Shown: positions 30,877 to 39,996 of the stretch, piece after piece
Numbering within the stretch: position 1 is the first letter of the stretch
How the letters are laid out: each line of letters starts with the position of its first letter
Source of the DNA: Hanleya hanleyi
Taxonomy: Eukaryota > Mollusca > Polyplacophora > Lepidopleurida > Hanleyidae
Direction: 5' to 3'
Length of the DNA stretch: 64,000 bases
Assembly (NCBI GenBank): GCA_036873755.1
Contig: JAVTVY010020253.1
Coordinates: forward strand, 1 to 64,000
Program-made: the position numbers and the translations under genes
The notes under the pieces: model-generated
The model's database searches: none
Told to the model about the DNA's origin: nothing
Seen by the model: the letters and a program-made list of their open reading frames with translations, nothing else

Positions 30877-31665
30877 ATGTTTTACCTCACCCTACCCAGT
30901 AACAGTTCGCTGGATGTGTTTCCTGACAACACCTTGGCCAAGTACGTGACCCAGTTACCGCAACCGTTGCATTTACCTGGGCGCTGGGAATGTGGCCTCG
31001 TGGATATCCAATACCCTTACTCGTGGTACAACGTGCGAGCCAATGAAGTATGGTACGAGGTGACCTACGAAGGAAAAGACACCCGACTCACCCTCCCCGA
31101 AGGCCAATACGATACTCCCAATGAGTTCATGGGTGGGCTGTCAAGACTGTTGCATTATAAGGCTCTACGGGAGGTCACGAATACTTCAAAACCCATCAAA
31201 TCCTTTCCCCTCAAGAATCACGTGGACTTCGATTACAACGCACACAACGACAAGGCACAGCTTATCGTCATCGCCAACGCGAGTGTCGTACTGAGTCCTA
31301 TCCTACAGCAAATGCTGGGTTTCGATCTACAGACGTTCGCTGGTCCCACCGCCCACCAAGGCGAGATCCCGATGGATATGAATTCGGGTATGTACGGACT
31401 CTACGTCTACTCGGACGTGGTGGACAGCCACATCGTGGGCGATATCAACACACCTCTGTTACGGGTGGTGCCCATTAAAAAGACGTATGGAGATCAAGTC
31501 ACCCACAGTTTCACCCACATGCTCTACCTGCCCGTACGACAAACCGACATCAACACTATCACGGTGGATATAAGAGATGACACGGGACGACCGGTGGCAT
31601 TCGAACGCGGGAAAGTGGTGCTGACACTTCATTTTCGACAAGCACGTGCTCCCCACTTTGTATAA
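30877..31665 (+). CDS. Minor capsid protein (penton-like, single jelly roll)
   Basis: 262 residues, intact. It opens MFYLTLPSNSSLDVFPDNTL and continues LPGRWECGLVDIQYPYSWYN and QYDTPNEFMGGLSRLL. Later parts contain SPILQQMLGFD and GLYVYSDVVDSHIVGD, and it ends in ALTLHFR-type strands. This is the signature order of the Polinton minor capsid protein, which occupies capsid vertices like adenovirus penton base. Size is normal for the family. The stop codon overlaps the next start as TAATG. Confidence 0.85.
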   Translation: MFYLTLPSNSSLDVFPDNTLAKYVTQLPQPLHLPGRWECGLVDIQYPYSWYNVRANEVWYEVTYEGKDTRLTLPEGQYDTPNEFMGGLSRLLHYKALREVTNTSKPIKSFPLKNHVDFDYNAHNDKAQLIVIANASVVLSPILQQMLGFDLQTFAGPTAHQGEIPMDMNSGMYGLYVYSDVVDSHIVGDINTPLLRVVPIKKTYGDQVTHSFTHMLYLPVRQTDINTITVDIRDDTGRPVAFERGKVVLTLHFRQARAPHFV

Positions 31666-32069
31666 TGAAGGTGCCTTACGAGTGCGATGCACGCAGCTAT
31701 ATGGACTATTATGCCCAACAGGCCGGCGGTGGCCTTCCGGTCTTTAGTGGTGCACGCATGCAACGAGGACATGGACTGGGGAACATACTCGGGAGCATCG
31801 TCAAAACGTTCCTGCCCTTGGTGACGCGTGGGGTGAAAGCAATCGGCAAACAAGCGGTATGCAGTGGACTGCAAGTCGCCGGTGATGTCTTGGGGGGTAC
31901 GGCACCCAAAGAAGCCTTGAAACGGCGGGCCAAAGAAGCAGGAGGCGTCTTAGTGGCCAAAGCACAACACACCGTAGGGAATAAAAGACCTGCACCACCG
32001 AGACCACGCACCAGTCGACGACCGACCCAGCGACGACGCACATCGAAGACCCAGGATATCTTTTCTTAA
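31665..32069 (+). CDS. Adenovirus pX/pVI-like small virion protein
   Basis: 134 residues; its ATG shares one base with the minor capsid stop. The N-terminus reads YMDYYAQQAGGGLPVFSGAR then MQRGHGLGNILG, with two sites that fit adenain cleavage (QAGG-G at 19-23, QRGH-G at 33-37). An amphipathic, Gly/Ala-rich middle follows (VKTFLPLVTRGVKAIGKQ), then a strongly basic C-terminus (PRPRTSRRPTQRRRTSK). Proteins with this GLPVFSG..QxGxGLG start are a hallmark of Polinton and adintovirus virion blocks. A role as processed core/cement or membrane-disrupting peptide is inferred from adenovirus. Next ATG is 3 nt downstream. Confidence 0.75.
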   Translation: MKVPYECDARSYMDYYAQQAGGGLPVFSGARMQRGHGLGNILGSIVKTFLPLVTRGVKAIGKQAVCSGLQVAGDVLGGTAPKEALKRRAKEAGGVLVAKAQHTVGNKRPAPPRPRTSRRPTQRRRTSKTQDIFS

Positions 32070-32072
32070 AAC

Positions 32073-33386
32073 ATGTCCTTGATCCACGCAGAGTCCTGCC
32101 CCTCCACCAACAGTGAATTTGATTTGTGGACCGTCCCGCCCACACAGACCAGTGCCGAACAAGGATTATGGGTGGAGCATCTCCCGCTCTCCAGCATCAA
32201 CGAAACAGGGCCCATCGAGTTCACCATCAGTAATGCGGATACGGCCTATGTGGATTTAGCCCATACATACTTGTATGTGAAAGCCAACATCGTCAATGGA
32301 GATGGCTCCAGAATCGTCGACCAAGCAACGGTGGGCCCGACGAATCTCTGGCTGCACTCGATGTTTCAACAGGTGGATATATTTCTCAGCGACAATCTCA
32401 TCAGTGACTCGACCAACACGTACCCCTATCGAGCCTACATCGAGACGCTGTTGTCGCATGGGCGAGAGGCTAAAAAATCTCAGCTGACAGCCGCTTTATT
32501 CTACCAGGACACAGCCCAGCACATGGGCGTAGAGGACGACAATGTGGGATATAACAAACGGAAGGCTTTGACCGCGAACGGCGTCTCGGTGGATCTCATG
32601 GGTCGACTGCACGCAGACATCTTCATGCAAGACCGGTACCTCTTGAACAAGATCCCCATCAAAATCCGACTGATACGGGCGCCTCCGACCTTCGCCTTGA
32701 TGGCCACTAACGTAGACGGGCATGCAGCTGACTATAAGATTGTCATCCAAGACGCAGTCCTGTATGTCCGAAAAGTGAAACCGAATCCAGCCGTTCAATT
32801 GGGACACCTCAAAGCCTTGGAAACAAAACCAGCCAAGTACCCTATCCGACGTGTGCAAACCAAAGTGTTCTCTGTGTCTGCTGGAAATATGAGCGCCAAC
32901 AAAGAAAACCTGTTCCTGGGGGAACTACCCAAGCGATTGATCCTGGCCTGTGTGGAAAATACCAGTTTCAGCGGAGCCTACCCAAAGAACCCGTTTGACG
33001 TTAAACATTTCGGCATCAATTTTGTGGCCCTGCATGTGGATGGACAACAGGTCCCAGCCACGGCCTTAACACCGAACTTTGGGCGCGCGAATTTCATTCG
33101 AGCCTATCAGAGCCTGTTTACAGCCACCGGTCAAATCAACCAGGACGAAGGAAATATGATCAGTCGGGAGGACTACGCGAACGGATACACGTTGTTCTGT
33201 TTCGATCTGACCCTCATCTTAGAGAACGACCATCAGCTGGCCCTCGCCAAGCAAGGCAATTTACGGTTGGAAATCCACTTTGCACGAGCCCTCCGGAGCA
33301 CCGTCAATGTGATCTGCTACGCCGAGTTTGACAACATCATTCAAGTGGACAAGGCGCGCAACGTCCTGTGTGACTTCTCCACCTAA
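32073..33386 (+). CDS. Major capsid protein (double jelly roll, hexon-like)
   Basis: 437 residues, intact. It begins MSLIHAESCPSTNSEFDLWT and continues PLSSINETGPIEFTI, YVDLAHTYLYVKANIVNGDG, LWLHSMFQQVDIFLSDNLIS and YPYRAYIETLLSHGREAKKS. Later come MQDRYLLNKIPIKIRLIRAP and FCFDLTLILENDH. These blocks are typical of the metazoan Polinton major capsid protein, annotated in animal genomes as F54H12.2-like. The protein forms trimeric pseudo-hexagonal capsomers. It has no stops or frameshifts, unlike the integrase and ATPase. The protease ATG follows one nucleotide after the stop. Confidence 0.92.
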   Translation: MSLIHAESCPSTNSEFDLWTVPPTQTSAEQGLWVEHLPLSSINETGPIEFTISNADTAYVDLAHTYLYVKANIVNGDGSRIVDQATVGPTNLWLHSMFQQVDIFLSDNLISDSTNTYPYRAYIETLLSHGREAKKSQLTAALFYQDTAQHMGVEDDNVGYNKRKALTANGVSVDLMGRLHADIFMQDRYLLNKIPIKIRLIRAPPTFALMATNVDGHAADYKIVIQDAVLYVRKVKPNPAVQLGHLKALETKPAKYPIRRVQTKVFSVSAGNMSANKENLFLGELPKRLILACVENTSFSGAYPKNPFDVKHFGINFVALHVDGQQVPATALTPNFGRANFIRAYQSLFTATGQINQDEGNMISREDYANGYTLFCFDLTLILENDHQLALAKQGNLRLEIHFARALRSTVNVICYAEFDNIIQVDKARNVLCDFST

Positions 33387-33387
33387 C

Positions 33388-33861
33388 ATGGATACAGACC
33401 AGATAACCACCGTGCTGGAGAATGACCCAGAGACACGTATGGTCTTTCAAGGGGTGTTCGCCCGAGATGTGTTCCCATTAGACCGTATGTATCCTGCTGC
33501 TTACGTTCTCAACACGGACTCGATGGATCGGCCCGGTGAACATTGGGTGGGCGTGTACTTGACAGAACAGCAGGGCGAATACTTCGACCCGTACGGCCTG
33601 CCACCCCTCCATCCCGATTTAACAGACTTTATGGATCAAGGCACAGAGACGTGGTGTTGGAACAGTCAAACGTTGCAAAGCCTGGCCAGTAGCGTGTGCG
33701 GACAATATTGCTTGTTTTACCTGTACCATCGATGCCGGGGAAGACCCTTATCTACCATCGTACAGATGTTTAACGAGTACCCCAAGGCCGAGGACCGCGA
33801 TGTACTCGCATATGACTGGGCCGCCCATCATTTCAATGTACAAGCCCCGTTCTGTGCTTAA
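33388..33861 (+). CDS. Adenain-type maturation protease (C5-like)
   Basis: 157 residues from ATG 33,388, chosen over an upstream ATG (33,328) inside the capsid gene. The catalytic triad is visible: His52 (PGEHWVGVYL), Asp67 (GEYFDPYG) and Cys104 (SSVCGQYC), with Gln97 seven residues before the Cys as in adenovirus protease. The C-terminal LFYLYHRCRGR segment is present, unlike element 2. It should trim precursor proteins such as the two small neighbours. It looks intact. Its last codons lie in a sequence that is then repeated twice more downstream. Confidence 0.92.
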   Translation: MDTDQITTVLENDPETRMVFQGVFARDVFPLDRMYPAAYVLNTDSMDRPGEHWVGVYLTEQQGEYFDPYGLPPLHPDLTDFMDQGTETWCWNSQTLQSLASSVCGQYCLFYLYHRCRGRPLSTIVQMFNEYPKAEDRDVLAYDWAAHHFNVQAPFCA

Positions 33862-33935
33862 GTTCTTTCAATGTACAAGCCCACCCTGTTCTGGGCTTAA
33901 GTTCTTTCAATGTTCAAGCCCCCTGTTCTGGGCAA
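33831..33935 (+). repeat. Triplicated protease 3' end with AAGCCC/GGGCTT hairpin
   Basis: TTTCAATGTACAAGCCC followed by CTGTTCTG and GGCTTAAG-type sequence occurs three times (starting 33,831, 33,866 and 33,905). Each unit can fold as an AAGCCC/GGGCTT stem (the first unit is imperfect). Element 2 has a single copy right after its truncated protease, so the hairpin belongs to the family and was multiplied here. Confidence 0.7.
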
Positions 33936-34300
33936 CAACAACAAAGATTACAGCGCCGGAGGCGCTCATGGATCCCCTGGAAAATCTTCTCCACGTGTCA
34001 TGGTATAGCTCCGGTACCCTAAAAATTCCCACTTTTATACACCTACATAGAAGTACCCGGATGTAGGCGCGGACGTAGGCGAAAGCCTTCTAGTACCCGG
34101 ATGTAGGCGCAGACGTGAGCGAAATTCTAGCACCCGTCCATTGGTTCTTTTATCGATCGCTCATTGGCTCTTTTTCTCGACCGCTGATTGGTCCAAATGG
34201 AACTGCCCATCCTTCCCAGGTTAATTTACAATCCCCTTTTTGGGTTCAAGCTCTGTATATCGATGCCGCAACAATGTTGCCGAACCTTGCCCAAAGGGAG
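33936..34300. other. Element 1 non-coding 3' region
   Basis: No gene. AGTACCCGGATGTAGGCG is repeated near 34,052 and 34,092, and CATTGGTTC/CATTGGCTC/GATTGGTCC CCAAT-type strings recur near 34,139-34,195. CCGCAACAATGTTGCCG at 34,266-34,282 resembles the arms of the TIR palindromes. No AATAAA was seen downstream of the protease. Confidence 0.45.
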
Positions 34301-34731
34301 ACCTTTGACCTGGATGTGACCTTTGACCTTTTGAGCCGACATTCATCCGCGCACTTCCGGTGATGCCGCGCACTTCCGGATAACCCGCGCGCGCTGCGGC
34401 CGGGCCGGGCCGGAAAAAACCCCGGATGTTGAACATCCGGACCCTACGTCTAAGGGGAACATTGGAACTCTTCTGTGTTCGAAGGTAGTTTTAGTGAAAC
34501 CCGGTAGTGACGTCTGTATAAGACCTCATACGACACCATAGGATCATTAGGGGCTCACCTAAACCCTAACACGTCTATTTCCACACCCTTTTCCCAGAAT
34601 TCCCTGTCTGCGCATGCGCAGAATGTGGACAACGGCCGAGACCCTAGTCCAATCGGATGCCCCCTCACATAGGCTTCACATTGATACCTCACTCAACTCC
34701 ATCGGCTCATTAGTGGCTCACCTACATCCCA

Positions 34732-36956
34732 GTTAAAACAAAAAAGTCACGCTATTAGAAAACAGTATCGCAACTATAGGAACAAGCTTAATCATATTTT
34801 AAAGACTGCCAAAAAAACCTATTTTCACGACAAATTTAATGAATGTAATAGCAACATTAAAGGGACATGGAAAATCGTTAACGAACTACTCAGTAGAAAC
34901 AAAAAGTCTTCTCTGCCTCGAACTTTCATTATTGACGAGAAGGAAATAACCGACCCGCTTGTTATTGCAAACAAATTTAATGACTATTTTTGCTCCATCG
35001 CAAATACACTTTGTAATAAGATTCCCAATGTTAATTCAACGTTTACCGACTATCTCATTGGCAATTTTAATGATAATTTTGAATTCAAATCTTGCACTCC
35101 GTCTCAAATGTCCGAAATTATTTCCGAGTCAAAAAATAGTGCCGCTGGGATAGACGGTGTACGTATGTCTCTAGTTAAACTAGTTTCCGATTCCATCAGC
35201 ATACCATTGTCTAATATTATTAATCTGTCTTTTCAAACTGGTGTTGTACCTGCAGAGTTGAAGATAGCCAAAGTGACCCCAGTTTTTAAATCTGGCAATG
35301 ATAGGCTTTTGGAAAATTATCGACCTATCTCTGTGCTGCCAGCCTTCAGCAAAATACTAGAGAAAGTTGCGGCTATTGATGTTGTTGATTTCTTAGAAAC
35401 GTTCTCTATACTCTGTTGCAATCAGTTTGGATTCAGGTCCAACCATTCTACTTTTCTTGCTTTACTGTCTCTTTATGAATCCTTAGTTGCGGCTAAAGAA
35501 TCCAAATTATTTAGCATTATTTGCTTCTTGGATCTCTCTAAGGCATTCGATACTGTGAATCATGACATTTTACTTAGAAAGTTAGAATATTACGGTTTTC
35601 GTGATACCAGCAATCGTTGGTTTAAAAGCTATTTATCTGACAGATCTCAAACTGTTTCTGTTAATAATACTTCCTCTACTTTACAATCTATATCATGTGG
35701 TGTCCCTCAAGGGTCTATCCTGGGGCCATTGCTATTTATTATCTATTTAAATGACCTGATATCTGTTTCAAATGTCTTGAAAATTATATTATTCGCAGAT
35801 GATACAAGTACAATGTTATCTCATCATAATCCTGCTGCACTTTTTCAAATGATGTCTGAAGAATTGTTGTTATTATATAATTGGCTTTCCAGTAATAAGC
35901 TCTCTTTAAATGTAACAAAAACGAAATTTATGCTTATCAAACCTAACTGTAAAACTAATAGTTCTTTCAAATCCAGTATTATCTATTATGGGGCACGATA
36001 TAGAAAAGGTTGACAATTTTAAATTTCTTGGAGTTTATTTGAGTGAAAAACTAACCTGGACGAAACACATCAACGAAATATGTAAAAAGGTATCACGAAA
36101 TTTGGGTTTGATAAATACAATTAAACATAGCCTAAATAAGAAAACTTTATATCTACTTTATTACTCGCTTATTTTCCCCTATCTTTCATATTGTAATATT
36201 GTTTGGGGCAACACCTTTTCCACGCACCTCAAGTCTCTTATTATCCTTCAAAAACGAGCAATAAGAATTATATCTCTCGTACATCCTCTAGAACATACTG
36301 CTCCGTTATTTTCCAGACTTAAAATATTGCCTCTGTTAGTTTTGAATCAGTATCTTATTTTGCAACTGTCTCATAAATTTATCCATCATAGATCACTTCT
36401 ACCATCAATGTTTAATAATTACTTGACAAGATTAAGTGATATACACCAGTATCCCACAAGAGGTTCTGCTACGAAATTATATCGCTATCCATTTCGGACT
36501 TGTCTTTCTCTACACACAGCTAAAATCAAGGCTCCTAGGGAATGGAATAAATTGCCCTCCCATCTACAAATTTGCATATCAATTTCTCATTTTAAATACC
36601 TTCTTAAAGCCTTTCTACTAGCATCATAACCATTGCACATATTAGCCATATCTAATATAATAATGAGTAAATACATAGTCCAATATCATATTAATCCTTT
36701 ATTCACTTTCTACCACTATGCTTTGTTTATAAGACTTTGTAATTCGTTGCCTCACACAAACATCTTAGAGATTGAATCAATGCATCTTTTCTGTTTATTT
36801 TTTGGGATATAACAAGCCCTTTGGGGTTTTCTCCCGCCACCCTAATATTTACGGAACTCATACTATGTGATATATTGTAACTTCTGCTTTTTTTCTTCAT
36901 ATATGTTGTATTTTGGATGGTGAATATGATACCAATACCAATACCAATACCAATAC
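34732..36956 (+). mobile_element. 5'-truncated non-LTR retrotransposon (CR1/L2-like)
   Basis: The insertion splits the TIR sequence CTACATCCCA|AAACGTC. It begins inside the reverse-transcriptase ORF, upstream of the palm (KQYRNYRNKLNHILKTAKK; NDYFCSIAN). Then come FRSNHSTFLALLSLYE, DLSKAFDTVNHDILLRKLEY, CGVPQGSILGPLLFIIYLND and LFADDTS, the RT core with the YxDD-equivalent FADD. A frameshift near 35,990 separates the thumb and C-terminal part (GVYLSEKLTWTKHI; HPTRGSATKLYR-like; PREWNKLP). The 3' end is a (CAATAC)n run at 36,930-36,957. No endonuclease domain; dead copy. The 3'-hexamer tail and RT motifs suggest the CR1/L2/Daphne group. Confidence 0.9.
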
Positions 36957-37759
36957 CAAAACGTCTATTTTCATACCCTTTCTCTATTGCGCATGCGCAG
37001 AATGACGATATTCCGACACCACATCCACCCAGTGGGATGCCCCCTCACATAGGCTTCACATTGATACCTCACTCGACCCCATCGGTCCATTAGGGACCCC
37101 CCTAGACCCCAAAACGTCTATTTCCATACCCTTGGTCTACCGCGTATGCGCATAATGACGATATTTCAACCCCACACCCAGTCCGTCGGATGCGCCTTCA
37201 CGAATGCTTCACATTGATACCTCATACGACTCCATCGACCCACTAGTGGCTCCCCTAGACCCCAAAACGTCTATTTCCATACCCTTGGTCTACCACGCAT
37301 GCGCAGAATGACCATATTCCAACCCCACACCCAGCCCATCGGATGCCCCCTCATATAGGCTTCACATTGATACCTCACTCGACCCCATCGGTCCATTAGT
37401 GGCTCCCCTAGATCCCAAAACGGCTATTTTCATACCCTTGGTCTACCGCGCATGCGTAGAATGACCATATTCCAACCCCACACCCAGCCCATCGGATGCC
37501 CCCTCACATAGGCTTCACATTGATACCTCACTGGACTCAATCGGACCACTAGGGACTCCCCTAGACCCCAAAACGTCTATTTCCATACCCTTGGTCTACC
37601 GCGCATGTGCAGAATGACGATATTTCAGCCCCACACCCATCAGATGCCCCTTCACGAATGCTTCACATCGATATCTCATACGACCCAATCGGTACAATAG
37701 GGACCCCTCTCGCCCCTTCGGGGATCTCCGTGTCTCTTCGGTGATCTCCGTGACATCTT

Positions 37760-37894
37760 CGCAACATTGTAGCGAACGTGCAACAATGTTGCAATTCGGG
37801 GAGCCAGGTGTTCGGCACGTGACAACCCCAAGCAGACGACAGCGAAATTCTGGCGGGAAATGCAACATTGTAGCGAACGTGCAACAATGTTGCA
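37760..37894. promoter_or_regulatory. Paired palindromes, right TIR copy
   Basis: Mirror of 26,675-26,809: two 34-bp dyads with arms TGCAACATTGT/ACAATGTTGCA at 37,760-37,793 and 37,861-37,894, start points 101 bp apart. Confidence 0.5.
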
Positions 37895-38120
37895 ATTCGG
37901 GGAGCCACAACGGAGGTGACCGAAAAGACACGGAGGTGAACGACATTGTGGAAAAACCCTACAGACGGGTCAGTACATATCCTATCATGTTCCCAGGTCA
38001 CGCTCCATTCACCCAGACCGGAAGTGACGTCATACCTACACGAGCGCCCCCTGGCGGAAGAAAAGAACCAAGAGTTACCTCCCTGGAAAATATGAGCTGT
38101 GCGGGTTGTTATATACTACT

Positions 38121-38126
38121 TCTTGT
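38121..38126. repeat. Target site duplication TCTTGT (right) of element 1
   Basis: Identical to 26,443-26,448 and immediately outside the terminal ATATACTACT. Confidence 0.95.
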
Positions 38127-38639
38127 ATTCCGTTTCTAATAACTACCGTTTGTTGAAACCAATACATGATTTCCATAGATCAGTCACAAGTCCTTATTTG
38201 TCCAATATCATCGATAACAAAGCAAAATACCGTATAACCCGAACAAAACGCTTGCTGATCAACGATAAATTTACTGTTTATTTACCCCAATATTTTCAGG
38301 CACCTGCAGTTTGAAACTCTTTGGGTAGTATTTGTAGCAATTGTTTTACGCTCAATGTACATAAGATTTTAAACTGGTTAAACTGATACAAATTAGGCAA
38401 ATATGCGTTACACAAGTATATATTTGAAGAAAGGGGTCACATAAGCACAAAGAAGATAGTACGATAAGGGAATTTTGACCTATGCGTGGTGCTGTTTAAA
38501 CCGAAACAAAATCAAATGTTTTAAAAATAATTGATTTTTAATGTAACGATAAGAGAAAATATATGTACACAATATATGAACGATCTAGGTCGATTGCTTT
38601 ATGATAATAGTTATGAGATGAAATTGAAATCCTCGACAT

Positions 38640-38721
38640 GTGCTATTTCGTGAAAAAGCTTTTGATCTCAGCAAACAAGACTTGACCACTGATACGTTGT
38701 TAGTGCATCACGTTCTGGCAA
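38640..38721 (+). pseudogene. Gypsy RNase H fragment
   Basis: LFREKAFDLSKQDLTTDTLL followed by VHHV matches the same stretch of the Gypsy copy at about 46.0 kb on the minus strand (AFDFNKKDLTTDTLLVHHV). It is a small displaced piece with no further pol sequence around it. Confidence 0.7.
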
Positions 38722-39125
38722 GAGAATATATATGTACACAATATGTGAAAGTTCTAGCTCGATTGCTTTATGATTATAGTTATGACTTGAAACTGAAATC
38801 CGCAACATGTGCTATTTCGGGAAAAAAAAAGTATAATTCGAGTGATTTAAAGACACATTTAGACACGAATGACCCCCTGGACCAAAAGGATTTTCCAGCG
38901 GTGGGGATACAATGAAGCAGATACATCAGCAGGTTAAATGGCGTTTTGGTCCAAGGGGTACTTCGTGTCTAAATGTGTGTTTAACTCACTCGAATTAGAC
39001 TCTTTTTTCACGAAATAGCCCTTGTTGCGGATTTCAGTTTCGTGTCATAACTATAATCATAAAGCAATCGAGCTGGAGCTTTCACATATTGTGTACATAT
39101 ATTTTCTCTTGTCGTTACATTAAAA
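38720..39125. repeat. Inverted repeat, arms about 165-175 bp
   Basis: 38,720-38,890 (containing CTCGATTGCTTTATGATTAT and GACACATTTAGACACGAATG) is complementary to 38,945-39,125. It looks like a foldback element; the palindromic centre lies near 38,915. Confidence 0.8.
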
Positions 39126-39237
39126 AAAAAACAATTATTTTCAGGACAATTTATTTTTTCCGATTTCAACCGTGCCACGTATATGCCAAAATTCCGCCAT
39201 CTCCTTCAGGCATGTTAACACTGAAGCACTGAAAAAA

Positions 39238-39402
39238 TAATCCTTAACATGTCATGGAATATTCCCCGACTATAACACCAGCGAAATATTCCTTGAATTC
39301 ATTCCATAACATGGTATGGAATACTCCTTAGCATGGTATGGAATATTCATTGCTATGCCGTGGAATTTCCCGCTTTGTGCTATAGTCGGGGAATATCCCA
39401 TA
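39238..39402. repeat. Palindromic repeat ATGGAATATTCCCCGACTATA
   Basis: CATGGAATATTCCCCGACTA at the left is complementary to TAGTCGGGGAATATCCCATA at the right, with internal direct repeats of CATGGTATGGAATA. A MITE-like foldback of about 165 bp. Confidence 0.7.
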
Positions 39403-39996
39403 ACTTTTTTCAGTTTAGTTGGAAATGCACGAGGAATGGCAAATCGAGTACTTCACAGTCTAAAAGCAGAGTAAAACTGCAACAATTATTGCCCAAAATA
39501 ACTCATTACCACACTGCGGATACCAGGAAGCACTCGGGGGTGACAACTATGTTTCAGTATATCGGGACTTCGCCACTTTACTGGTACGCGTGGAATTTGT
39601 TCGAATATGCACACATATTTTCTCGTTTGAAACATTTTAATATAATTTCTCGATTCTATTAAAAACTTGGGTATTGTCACTTCCGAAAACATTTTATAAT
39701 TACTGCATTATTGCAATTTACAGTGCACGGATGAAAATGTATTAGCAGTGACTATAGCTGCCAGATTATGGGTTAGTATACCCATCAGGACTGATAATGA
39801 GTCATTCCAGAATTGAAAAAAAAAATGTCAACTGTCAATTTTTTTCTTCAAATTTATTGTTTTAATAAATGAGAATTTGCCGTCAATTATCAACTTTTGA
39901 TTCCAAGTTTGTAAGTGGGGGAAATGGAAAATTGTGACAATTGTTACTCAGACCTAAGATGTATGTGGAAGGAAAATGTTCAAAAGTTCAGAAGAG

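Larger units (their letters stand above)
26449..38120 (+). mobile_element. Element 1: Polinton/Maverick (adintovirus-like), complete ends
   Basis: Both ends are exact complements (AGTAGTATATAACAACCCGC ... GTTGTTATATACTACT), start 5'-AG as usual for the group, and are flanked by a perfect 6-bp duplication. The element spans 11,672 bp including a 2.2-kb LINE in the right TIR, so about 9.4 kb when it inserted; full Polintons are commonly 15-20 kb. Genes on plus: integrase remnant, membrane protein, ATPase, core protein, proline-rich protein, minor capsid, pX/pVI-like, major capsid, protease. DNA polymerase B and the integrase N-terminus are absent. The interior is visibly more GC-rich than the flanks. 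It needs functions in trans. Confidence 0.95.
34301..38120. repeat. Element 1 right TIR, interrupted by a LINE
   Basis: 34,301-34,731 and 36,957-38,120 together complement 26,449-27,891. The right TIR holds six 153-bp units against five on the left, one of them adjacent to the LINE. Palindromes at 37,760-37,793 and 37,861-37,894 and an ETS/CRE site at 38,018-38,032 mirror the left side. Confidence 0.93.
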
